Counted from the first letter of the stretch, positions 1 through 5,513 are shown. The stretch: DNA of 6,068 bases from an uncultured Sphingomonadales bacterium (GCA_937898535.1 CALDKP010000261.1:1-6068), one strand, 5' to 3'. Notes: a model not told the origin generated them from the letters alone. A program made the numbers and translations.

Positions 1-111
1 GGGGCGAAGACGTGGGACCCTAGCCGCCCATTGCCACCCGCGGGCTCAGCCGTCGCCCTCCCCCCTCACCTGGCTCCTGGCCGCGCTCCGCGGCGCCGCG
101 GTGACCGTGGT
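1..111. other. GC-rich segment not continuous with the adjacent gene (probable chimeric contig end)
   Basis: G plus C is 94 of the first 120 bases, against roughly half in the next 60 and most of the window. The family match of the leftward acyl-AMP ligase stops at about 112-115. On the plus strand, the frame starting at base 2 is open through this segment and continues to a stop near 160. It has almost only G or C at third codon positions between about 56 and 120, and encodes a hydrophobic stretch including WLLAALRGAAVTVVATP. That is typical of real coding DNA from a high-GC organism, but I do not recognise the protein. The simplest reading is a fragment of another genome joined during library preparation or assembly. 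A genuine rearrangement cannot be excluded from sequence alone. Confidence 0.6.
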
Positions 112-693
112 CGCCACGCCATGCGGGAAACGGGTCGAGCCGCTGGAATATTGCAAATAGCAAATTTCGTCGGTCTGCGCCGAAGGAAGCTCCGACTTTA
201 ACGCGACGCGATCGCTGAAGCTTTCCCAATCGATGCCTTCGACATTGCATGCGCTTGCTGCGTCGTTGGCCATTTCGGCGAGTTCAGCTGGAAAGAACAA
301 AATTTTGGGGTCACAGCTTTTCAACTGCACGGACAACTGGTCCACATAGCTTTCTTTACCGCCGAATGACGTTGGCAATGGCAGTGGCACGGGCCATGCG
401 CCCGCATATACACAGCCAAAGAACAACGCCGCAAAATCGGGACCGGTCTCCGCGACCAAGGCAATGCGGTCATCTTTGCGGACACCATGGCTGATCAAGC
501 GATAGGCCATGTTCAGCGCGTCTTCGCGCATTTCGCTGTAGGGATAAACGCGCGCCAATTTGCCGCGCATGTCGTGGAAGTTGAGACCGCGCTGCCCTTG
601 CGCGGCATAATCCAATGCCTCACCTAAGGTCGCAAAGTCAGAAAAACGACGTGGCAAACTATCCTGTGTGGGCGTGGATGCGCGTTCGCTCAT
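46..693 (-). CDS. Fatty acyl-AMP ligase (FAAL-type AMP-dependent synthetase), N-terminal part, broken at the left
   Basis: Adenylates a fatty acid with ATP, usually for transfer to an acyl carrier protein. In sphingomonads and Caulobacter such enzymes are found with serine palmitoyltransferase and a dedicated acyl carrier protein in sphingolipid synthesis, so that role is plausible, but no such neighbours are visible here. Seen: ALDYAAQGQRGLNFHD near the N-terminus, AETGPDFAALFFGCVYAGAWPVPLPLP in the middle (split by family into a conserved core) and the A3 nucleotide-binding motif LQYSSGSTRFPHGVA at about residues 180-194. After HGVA the family continues VTHRAL; here it becomes an arginine/alanine-rich tail ending in a stop at 46-48. 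Around 385 residues of a usual ~580 are missing. I prefer the ATG at 693-691, giving MSERAS, because GGGA lies 6 nt before it; the ATG at 705-703 has no ribosome site. A TAAAAT -10-like box lies at 734-729 on the same strand. Identity of the true part is secure; the tail to 46 is probably artefact. Confidence 0.8.
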   Translation of the reverse strand: MSERASTPTQDSLPRRFSDFATLGEALDYAAQGQRGLNFHDMRGKLARVYPYSEMREDALNMAYRLISHGVRKDDRIALVAETGPDFAALFFGCVYAGAWPVPLPLPTSFGGKESYVDQLSVQLKSCDPKILFFPAELAEMANDAASACNVEGIDWESFSDRVALKSELPSAQTDEICYLQYSSGSTRFPHGVATTVTAAPRSAARSQVRGEGDG

Positions 694-802
694 AATTTTT
701 CCCATAGCAAATAGGGCGGTGCCCCAGAATTTTATTGTTAGCCTAAGCCATTACGCGTCGATACCAGTTCAAATTTCGACCCGACTGTGGCAAGAATAGG
801 GC

Positions 803-1339
803 GTGAACAGCCCACGTGCCGCCAAAAAACCCGCTCCGCCGTTAAATGACGAGAGACTTAGACAGCTAGCGCTGCATTATGTTGGCAAATACGCAACCAC
901 ACAGGCAAAACTCGGGACCTACTTAAACCGCAAAATTCGCGAGCGCGGGTGGGACGGGGAACGCAGCGCGGACATCGCAATGCTGGTCGAACAATTTGCT
1001 ACGCTCGGCTATATCAATGACGCCCAATTTGCTGAAGCACGAAGCCGGTCATTTGTGCGCCGTGGCTATGGCGAACGGCGCTTAAACGAGGATTTGCGCG
1101 CAAGCGGCATCGGTGACGCGGATGCCATCCCGGCAAAAGCACATATGGAAGAAAGCACATTGAGCGCCGCAGAAAATTTTGCGCGGCGCAAACGTATCGG
1201 TCCATTTGCCCAAGAAGCGGCAACGCCGGAGAAACGCAACAAGCAACTCAATGCCTTTTTGCGCGCTGGACACAGTTTTGAACTGGCCAAACGTTTTGTT
1301 TATGCTGAACCCGGGGACGAAATTGGCGACTGGATTTAG
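803..1339 (+). CDS. recX: Regulatory protein RecX
   Basis: RecX binds the RecA-DNA filament and the RecA protein in the cytoplasm and limits recombinase and co-protease activity during the SOS response. The 178-residue product has the tandem three-helix repeats of the family: LALHYVGKYATTQAKLGTYL followed by RKIRERGW (about residues 22-50), LGYINDAQFAEARSRS (68-83), RRGYGERRLNEDLRASGI (86-103), and a C-terminal repeat with ARRKRIGPFA and LRAGHSFELAKR (127-164). The N-terminus is a Lys/Pro-rich, probably disordered extension. The start is GTG at 803: an in-frame TAG at 797-799 blocks anything further upstream. The only purine tract, AGG at 798-800, is too close to the start to be a normal ribosome site, so a leaderless or weakly initiated message is possible. 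It is not beside recA here. It converges on rel with a 4 bp overlap. No LexA box was recognised in the 97-109 bp upstream spacer. Confidence 0.92.
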   Translation: MNSPRAAKKPAPPLNDERLRQLALHYVGKYATTQAKLGTYLNRKIRERGWDGERSADIAMLVEQFATLGYINDAQFAEARSRSFVRRGYGERRLNEDLRASGIGDADAIPAKAHMEESTLSAAENFARRKRIGPFAQEAATPEKRNKQLNAFLRAGHSFELAKRFVYAEPGDEIGDWI

Positions 1340-3429
1340 TCGTAGACGCGGTCTGCGGTCGCCACCGCCTCGGACGCACGAAGCGCAGATATGATGCGCA
1401 TAAGGTGCTGTAAATCATGCACCTCCAAGTCTATTTCAAAGGTATGAAATTCGATGTCACGCGCGGTCAAACGCAAATTGATGATGTTCGCCTTGTGGTA
1501 ACCAAAAATGCCGGCAATTTCGCCCAACGTGCCGGGACGATTGTGAATGATCGTACGCAATCGCGCCGAAGCGCCATCGCTACCCTGCCCCCAACTCAAG
1601 TCGACCCAATCGGCGTCGGCTCCGTTAGCGAGACGGTCACATTCGATCGTGTGCACTTCGACCGGCTGTCCTGGTAATCTGAGCCCGACGATCCGGTCGC
1701 CCGGAATGGGGTGGCAGCATTCACCGAGATGGTAACCGACGCCCGGCGTCAGGCCGCGTATGGAGATGGCGCGTTCTTGAGTTGGGAAATCAAGCGCGAT
1801 GCCATCAGCATCAAAACCAGGTACCAACGCCTCCATAAGTGCGCGGTCATTGATCTTGCCCAGGCCAATGCGGTGCATAAGCTCTTCCTCGTCCTCAAGC
1901 TTTAGCCGGTTCACCGCAGCCGTTAAGGCTTTCTTGCCAATTTTGCCCGGCATACGCGCAGCAACTTCTTCGTAAAGCTTGCGCCCAATCGCGACAAGCT
2001 CATCGCGTTCGCGGTGCCGCACATGCCGGCGGATTGCAGCGCGCGCCTTACCGGTCGTCACGAAGTTAAGCCAAGTTTGCTGCGGTTCCTGCGCTTTGGA
2101 TTTCAGGATCTCGACCATATCGCCATTGTTCAGTTGCGCACGCAACGGGACATGGCGCCCATTCACTTTCGCGCCAACGGTCTTGTCACCAAGATCGGTA
2201 TGCACGGCGTACGCAAAATCAACGACCGTTGAACCCTTGGGCAACTGATGCAGCGCACCCTTTGGGGTGAAGGCAAAAATCCGATCTTGGTACATGGCCA
2301 TGCGGGTGTTTTCGAGGATGTCCTCGGCATCTTGGCTGGTTTCAAGAATTTCGATGAGATCGCGTAACCACGCAGCCTGCCCATCGGGCTTATCGGCTTG
2401 CTTGTAGGCCCAGTGCGCGGCGAAGCCATGTTCCGAACTTCGATGCATTTCGGCGCTGCGAATTTGCACTTCGACGCGCATATTTTTGGCGAACATGATC
2501 GTGGTGTGAAGCGATTTATATCCATTGCGCTTGGGCGTCGACACGAAATCCTTGAACCGCCCCGGCACCATCTGCCAACGCCGATGCAGCACGCCTAGCG
2601 CGCGATAGCAGTCCTCGGTGGTCTCGGTTATCACGCGAAAGGCATTGATGTCCGTCAGCTGCTCGAACGCGACATGGCGTTCCTGCATCTTTTTCCAGAT
2701 CGAGTAAGGATGCTTTTCGCGGCCGGAGATTTTGATCTTCAGCCCAGCCTGCTCCATTTCCCAAGCAATCGTCTGGTTAATCTGGTCGATTTCAACGTCG
2801 GCCTTTTCGCGGATTTGTTTCAGACGCCCCGTAATCGTCTGATAGGCTTCGGGTTCCAGCTGTTCGAACGCGAGCAGCTGCATTTCGCGCATATATTCAT
2901 ACATGCCAATCCGCTCGGCCAGCGGGGCATAGATATCCATCGTTTCTTTGGCGATACGACGACGTTTTTCGGGGCTTTTGATGAAATGCAGCGTCCGCAT
3001 ATTGTGCAGGCGATCCGCAAGCTTAACGAGAAGAACGCGGATATCGTCCGAAATGGCCAGCAGGAACTTGCGCAAATTCTCCGCGGCGCGTTCATTTTCG
3101 GTTTGCGCCTCGATTTTCGAAAGCTTGGTAACGCCGTCAACCAAGCGGGCGACTTCGGAACCGAAGCGGCCTTCCAAATCTTCGATTGAGGTGAGCGTGT
3201 CTTCCACCGTGTCGTGGAGCAGCGCGGTGATGATCGTGTCCTCATCCATTTTGAGGTCCGTCATTAGTCCTGCGACTTCGACCGGATGGCTGAAATACGG
3301 ATCGCCTGATGCCCGTTTCTGTGCACCATGCATCTGAACCGTAAAGACATAGGCTCGATTAAGCCGATCCTCATCGACATCCGGGATATAGGCCCGCACC
3401 CGTTCAACCAATTCATATTGCCGCATCAT
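1336..3429 (-). CDS. rel: Bifunctional (p)ppGpp synthetase/hydrolase (Rel/SpoT family)
   Basis: Makes (p)ppGpp from ATP and GTP/GDP and also hydrolyses it, so it sets the stringent response. Counting from the first ATG (697 residues): HD hydrolase domain with SHPVEVAG (47-54), the HDTVED motif (72-77) and LADRLHNMRTL (137-147), all intact. The synthetase domain has YSIWKKM (242-248), LTDINAFRVI (258-267) and GRFKDFVSTPKRNGYKSLHT (290-309). Its RFKD is the RXKD signature of bifunctional Rel enzymes rather than the acidic one of RelA. A TGS domain lies at about 384-443, a Cys/His element with ECCHPIPGDRIVG (570-582), and a C-terminal ACT domain from about 624 to the end. Length is usual for alphaproteobacteria, where one Rel normally does both jobs. 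A TTG at 3438 is in frame, but it overlaps the GGAG ribosome site; the ATG at 3429 gives the family-like MMRQYELVERV, and the next ATG at 3426 is equally possible. It appears monocistronic behind a terminator, and its 3' end overlaps recX by 4 bp. Confidence 0.95.
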   Translation of the reverse strand: MMRQYELVERVRAYIPDVDEDRLNRAYVFTVQMHGAQKRASGDPYFSHPVEVAGLMTDLKMDEDTIITALLHDTVEDTLTSIEDLEGRFGSEVARLVDGVTKLSKIEAQTENERAAENLRKFLLAISDDIRVLLVKLADRLHNMRTLHFIKSPEKRRRIAKETMDIYAPLAERIGMYEYMREMQLLAFEQLEPEAYQTITGRLKQIREKADVEIDQINQTIAWEMEQAGLKIKISGREKHPYSIWKKMQERHVAFEQLTDINAFRVITETTEDCYRALGVLHRRWQMVPGRFKDFVSTPKRNGYKSLHTTIMFAKNMRVEVQIRSAEMHRSSEHGFAAHWAYKQADKPDGQAAWLRDLIEILETSQDAEDILENTRMAMYQDRIFAFTPKGALHQLPKGSTVVDFAYAVHTDLGDKTVGAKVNGRHVPLRAQLNNGDMVEILKSKAQEPQQTWLNFVTTGKARAAIRRHVRHRERDELVAIGRKLYEEVAARMPGKIGKKALTAAVNRLKLEDEEELMHRIGLGKINDRALMEALVPGFDADGIALDFPTQERAISIRGLTPGVGYHLGECCHPIPGDRIVGLRLPGQPVEVHTIECDRLANGADADWVDLSWGQGSDGASARLRTIIHNRPGTLGEIAGIFGYHKANIINLRLTARDIEFHTFEIDLEVHDLQHLMRIISALRASEAVATADRVYD

Positions 3430-3432
3430 AGG

Positions 3433-3436
3433 CTCC
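3433..3436 (-). promoter_or_regulatory. Ribosome binding site of rel
   Basis: GGAG on the minus strand lies 3 nt before the ATG at 3429 and 6 nt before the ATG at 3426. The in-frame TTG at 3438-3436 shares a base with it, which argues against the longer TTG start. By spacing alone the second ATG is best served; by family N-terminus (Met-x-RQYELVERV) the first is favoured. Confidence 0.5.
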
Positions 3437-3457
3437 AAGATGTGGCTTTTGCGCTGC

Positions 3458-3477
3458 GTTGCAACAAGAAACTTAAA
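3458..3477 (-). promoter_or_regulatory. Upstream motif of rel: TTTAAGTTT, 3 nt, GTTGCAAC
   Basis: Read on the minus strand towards rel, this 20-base site is TTTAAGTTT, three bases, then the perfect palindrome GTTGCAAC (3465-3458). It ends 28 nt before the rel ATG at 3429. A copy with the same order, spacing and orientation, 17 of 20 bases identical, lies at 4178-4159 upstream of the leftward exported-protein gene. I found the 8-base palindrome nowhere else in the window. This suggests a shared regulator-binding site; the protein that would bind it is unknown. Confidence 0.4.
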
Positions 3478-3550
3478 AACATAGTCGATTTAACAAAGAA
3501 TTGTACGCTGTTTGCTTGTGCATGGCGCACTTACCAACGCCTGCTCCAAC

Positions 3551-3609
3551 AAAAAATGCACCGGAACATGGTGTCCGCGACGTTGCGCGTATGCCCATAT
3601 TCCGGTGCA
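3551..3609 (-). terminator. Rho-independent terminator downstream of the small exported protein
   Basis: Read on the minus strand, a 15-nt arm at 3609-3595 pairs with 3571-3557 and is followed directly by six T (3556-3551). The arms are TGCACCGGAATATGG and CCATGTTCCGGTGCA. The single imperfect position is a U-G wobble in minus-strand RNA, but an A-C mismatch in plus-strand RNA, which supports leftward function. The 23-nt loop contains a possible inner 4 bp CGCG/CGCG stem. It lies about 87 nt after the stop of the gene at 3696-4034 and would keep that transcript from entering rel. Confidence 0.75.
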
Positions 3610-3695
3610 GTTGTCTCGGCTCAAAGCGTCAATAAATTGTCGCGGGTAACAAGGAGGAGAGAAGAGCCGAATGTACTAATTGAGCGGTTGGCTGA

Positions 3696-4034
3696 TTAAG
3701 CGCCAGCGTTACAGGCGGCGATTTCGTCGGCTGTAAAGGCGCGCTCACCAGCGGTGAATGCGGAAACTGCACCCAATTTGCGAGCGACACTGATACACAT
3801 ATTCTTTGGTGCGGTCGAAGCCATTGGCGCACGGCATGCAGTGCCTTCGCACTTTACAACAACGCTACGTAGCAATTCTTGCTTCGATGCGGCCGGCTGA
3901 GCCAGTTCGATCTTGTAATATGTGCTGTTGCTTGCAGCTTGTGCCTGCGTGGAGACACCGAAAAGCAGAGTGGTGCTGATCACAGATGCGACAGCGAGCG
4001 CGCCCAGACGGGCGGAAACTTGGGAGAGGGTCAT
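3696..4034 (-). CDS. Small exported four-cysteine protein, CC_3452 family
   Basis: Function unknown; I recognise it as resembling the short secreted proteins called the CC_3452 family in Caulobacter and sphingomonads. The product has 112 residues. Residues 1-33 are a signal peptide: a hydrophobic core (LGALAVASVISTTLLFGV) and an AQA cleavage motif at 31-33. The mature part has four cysteines at 62, 67, 80 and 108, in the pattern VVVKCEGTACRAP, MCISVARKLGAVSAFTAG and AACNAGA. In the periplasm these could form two disulfides. The ATG start has AAGGA about 7-8 nt upstream. A small TTTAGC/GCTAAA inverted repeat at 4048-4062 lies beside that ribosome site. It is divergent from the HxlR regulator and is followed by a strong terminator, so it is probably a single-gene unit. 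The family call comes from memory of the pattern; the signal peptide is seen directly. Confidence 0.75.
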   Translation of the reverse strand: MTLSQVSARLGALAVASVISTTLLFGVSTQAQAASNSTYYKIELAQPAASKQELLRSVVVKCEGTACRAPMASTAPKNMCISVARKLGAVSAFTAGERAFTADEIAACNAGA

Positions 4035-4124
4035 AAACTTGTCCTTTTTTAGCTTTGCTAAACGAGCAAAACGATGGCCGGTGCTATTGTCCCCTAACCT
4101 TCGTTTTACGCTTCCGGAAAACCA

Positions 4125-4190
4125 GTTGCGAATCGCTACTTATTATATTAGGTTTCGAGTTGCAACTTAAAACTTAAATGGGGTTGCAAA
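4125..4190. repeat. Three GTTGCAA-like boxes in the divergent control region; candidate operator
   Basis: The boxes are GTTGCGAA at 4125-4132, the perfect palindrome GTTGCAAC at 4159-4166, and GTTGCAAA at 4183-4190, all in the same plus-strand orientation. Between the last two there are overlapping direct repeats of AACTTAAA at 4164-4171 and 4171-4178. The region is AT-rich and lies between an HxlR regulator and the gene divergent from it, the usual place for an HxlR-family operator. Binding is inferred only. A GANTC site (GAATC, 4130-4134) overlaps the first box. Confidence 0.45.
4142..4170 (-). promoter_or_regulatory. Candidate sigma-70 promoter of the small exported protein
   Basis: On the minus strand there is a perfect -10 TATAAT at 4147-4142. 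Seventeen bases before it stands TTAAGT (4170-4165), a weak -35 with 3 of 6 matches. The GTTGCAAC palindrome lies in the spacer and touches the -35, so a protein bound there would be expected to block RNA polymerase. The predicted transcript would have a leader of roughly 100 nt. No equally good promoter for the rightward HxlR gene was found. Confidence 0.35.
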
Positions 4191-4232
4191 ATTTTTCGGG
4201 TCGGCTCACGCTGTACGTTAGAGGTTAATTAT

Positions 4233-4751
4233 ATGGGCGAATTGCGCGAGTCACTACAGGATATTACCGAGTGTGGGCTGCCGACAGCCCTGGAAGCTAT
4301 GGGCGAACGATGGTCGTTCATGATCTTGCGTGCTGCTTTTAACGGTATCCGCCATTTTGAGGATTTCCTCTCGGAAATCAGCATTGCGCGCAACATATTG
4401 GCCAACCGTTTAAGCCGGTTGAGCGAAAGCGGCATATTGCATCGCACCCCCTGCCCCGATGACCGTCGTAAGGTGGAATACCGCCTGACCGAAAAAGGGC
4501 TGGATTTGCTGCCCACGATGATCGCGCTGCGCCAATGGGGCGAAAAATGGGGAACAGGCGTGCCTTCCAATCCGGTATTGGTCGATGAGCTGCATCATCA
4601 ACCCATCCTGCCGGTCACCATCCGGGGCCATGATGACCGCGTTCTGGGGCATATGGACCTGTGCTGGATGAACTCGGCGGATATCAAGCCGATCAGTAAT
4701 GCCGTGTTTGCCGAACATGATGATCGCGTGCGAAAATTAAGCGCAATATAA
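4233..4751 (+). CDS. HxlR-family winged-helix transcriptional regulator
   Basis: A DNA-binding regulator, probably a dimer in the cytoplasm. The 172-residue product has the HxlR winged helix: CGLPTALEAMGERWSFMILR (14-33), FNGIRHFEDF (36-45), the recognition-helix segment ISIARNILANRLSRLSESGIL (49-69, in two conserved blocks), the wing around DDRRKVEYRLTEKG (76-89) and ALRQWGEKW (98-106). A C-terminal extension from about 112 to 172, including HHQPILPVTIRGHDDRVLGH, exceeds the ~110-residue minimal HxlR domain. Cys14 is at the position of the redox-sensing N-terminal cysteine of HxlR proteins such as YodB and HypR; further cysteines are at 74 and 144. This permits quinone or electrophile sensing but does not prove it. 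The ATG has AGAGG 8 nt upstream. It is divergent from the small exported protein and may control both genes through the boxes between them. The family call is firm; the signal and targets are unknown. Confidence 0.9.
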   Translation: MGELRESLQDITECGLPTALEAMGERWSFMILRAAFNGIRHFEDFLSEISIARNILANRLSRLSESGILHRTPCPDDRRKVEYRLTEKGLDLLPTMIALRQWGEKWGTGVPSNPVLVDELHHQPILPVTIRGHDDRVLGHMDLCWMNSADIKPISNAVFAEHDDRVRKLSAI

Positions 4752-4775
4752 TTCGCACTATTGACACTCTATAAA

Positions 4776-4810
4776 GCAGCATTGAACTTTTGCTGCGAAT
4801 CTGTTACACT
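4776..4810 (+). promoter_or_regulatory. Candidate carD promoter with inverted repeat around the -35 and a GANTC site in the spacer
   Basis: TTGAAC (4782-4787) and TACACT (4805-4810) are separated by 17 bases, and TGT at 4802-4804 makes an extended -10. GCAGCA (4776-4781) and TGCTGC (4791-4796) form an inverted repeat whose 9-base centre is the -35 region. GAATC at 4797-4801 is a GANTC site, the target of the alphaproteobacterial CcrM methylase, and sits between -35 and -10. Transcription would start near 4817, giving a leader of about 143 nt. A perfect TTGACA at 4761-4766 has no matching -10. Confidence 0.5.
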
Positions 4811-4886
4811 TCGCGTCGACAGGCCAAAAATGGTCGATAACCGCCTTCCTAATATGGGATTGAGCGGGTGATGACGTAAGGGACGA

Positions 4887-4943
4887 ATGCCAACTGTCTT
4901 ATGGACAACAAGATGTTGTCAGCGAGCTTATTCGCCCAAATAA
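4887..4943 (+). CDS. Possible 18-residue leader peptide upstream of carD
   Basis: ATG at 4887 opens an 18-codon frame (MPTVLWTTRCCQRAYSPK) that ends at a TAA at 4941-4943, 16 nt before the carD start. AAGG at 4878-4881 is 5 nt upstream, a good ribosome site. Codons for TTRCC overlap the 4904-4920 hairpin, so ribosomes on this frame would open it. No run of one amino acid suggests classical attenuation. The frame could be chance; a poorer 13-codon frame starts at 4830. I do not recognise the peptide. Confidence 0.2.
   Translation: MPTVLWTTRCCQRAYSPK
4904..4920 (+). promoter_or_regulatory. Hairpin in the carD leader
   Basis: GACAACA (4904-4910) and TGTTGTC (4914-4920) form a perfect 7 bp stem with a 3-nt AGA loop; opening the last pair gives 6 bp with a 5-nt loop. 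No T-run follows, so it is not a terminator. It lies about 40 nt before the carD start, where it could affect RNA stability or translation. Confidence 0.35.
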
Positions 4944-4959
4944 TCAGAAAGGTCGTAAT

Positions 4960-5487
4960 ATGACGTCCAACGCGGCGATGTTTGATGTAGGCGATTATGT
5001 GGTGTATCCCAAGCATGGGGTTGGTCGCGTAATCGAGCTTCAGGATTCCGAAATCGCAGGGATGCAGCTTCAACTTTACGTGCTGCGCTTTGAAAAAGAA
5101 AAGATGACGCTTCGCGTGCCTTTCAACAAGGCCGAAGGCGTTGGCATGCGCAAGCTGTCGAGCGACAAAACGCTCAAGGAAGCAATGCATACGCTCACCG
5201 GAAAGCCTAAGGTAAAGCGCACCATGTGGTCGCGCCGCGCTCAGGAGTATGAAGCGAAAATCAACTCGGGCGACCTGGTTTCGATCGCTGAAGTTACCCG
5301 CGACTTATTCCGCCCCGATGACCAGCCTGAGCAGAGCTATTCGGAGCGTCAGATTTTTGAAGCGGCATCAAGCCGCTTGGCCCGTGAACTCGCGGCAATG
5401 GAAAAGACCGACGAAAAAGCGGCTCTCCAGAAAATTTTGGCTATTTTGAATGAAGCGGCACCGCAATATTACGAAAAAGCCGAATAA
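4960..5487 (+). CDS. carD: CarD/CdnL-family RNA polymerase-binding transcription regulator
   Basis: CarD proteins bind the RNA polymerase beta subunit through an N-terminal Tudor-like domain and stabilise the open promoter complex through a C-terminal helical domain. The 175-residue product has FDVGDYVVYPKHGVGRVIEL (8-27), LYVLRFEKEKMTLRVPFNKAEGVGMRKL (39-66, as two conserved blocks) as the polymerase-interacting domain, and TMWSRRAQEYEAKINSGD (88-105), where Trp90 matches the conserved tryptophan that wedges into the minor groove beside the melted -10. The remaining helices run to residue 175. Length is normal for the proteobacterial CdnL type. The ATG has AGAAAGG with 7 nt spacing. It has its own promoter and terminator, so it is probably monocistronic. 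In many sphingomonads, as I recall, a ferredoxin gene precedes carD; here the upstream gene is the HxlR regulator and no ferredoxin is visible. Confidence 0.93.
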   Translation: MTSNAAMFDVGDYVVYPKHGVGRVIELQDSEIAGMQLQLYVLRFEKEKMTLRVPFNKAEGVGMRKLSSDKTLKEAMHTLTGKPKVKRTMWSRRAQEYEAKINSGDLVSIAEVTRDLFRPDDQPEQSYSERQIFEAASSRLARELAAMEKTDEKAALQKILAILNEAAPQYYEKAE

Positions 5488-5513
5488 CCAGTTTCCTTAC
5501 CGGAAAATCTGAG

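Noticed and set aside
2674..3337. Long plus-strand open frames inside the rel region (for example 2674-3189)
   Set aside because: They are antisense shadows of conserved Rel hydrolase-domain codons and show no family motifs.
3651..3657. AAGGAGG, a perfect Shine-Dalgarno sequence on the plus strand
   Set aside because: The ATG that follows at 3671 is stopped after one more codon, and no conserved frame starts at a suitable distance.
3640..3695. Bases resembling rRNA ends: TAACAAGG near 3647, as in 16S, and GTACTAATTGAGCGG near 3672, as at the 3' end of 23S
   Set aside because: The matches are short, unordered relative to a real rRNA operon, and no longer rRNA sequence flanks them. A covariance-model or BLASTN search of 3630-3700 would settle it.
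3328..3699. A 123-codon rightward open frame across the rel start and its upstream gap
   Set aside because: Its first third lies antisense to the conserved rel N-terminus, the rest crosses the leftward terminator stem, and the product matches no family I know.
4163..4178. Possible CtrA box (TTAA repeats)
   Set aside because: The two TTAA units are 3 bases apart, whereas CtrA boxes need 7.
4761..4775. TTGACA with TATAAA nearby as a promoter
   Set aside because: The two boxes are only 3 bases apart, and no -10 stands 16-18 bases after TTGACA.
4776..4796. GCAGCA/TGCTGC hairpin as a terminator for the HxlR gene
   Set aside because: No T-run follows, the stem is short, and it overlaps the best carD -35 region; an operator-like role fits better.
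4410..5190. Minus-strand open frames opposite the HxlR and carD genes
   Set aside because: The sense-strand products carry clear family motifs, while the opposite frames have none and lack ribosome sites.
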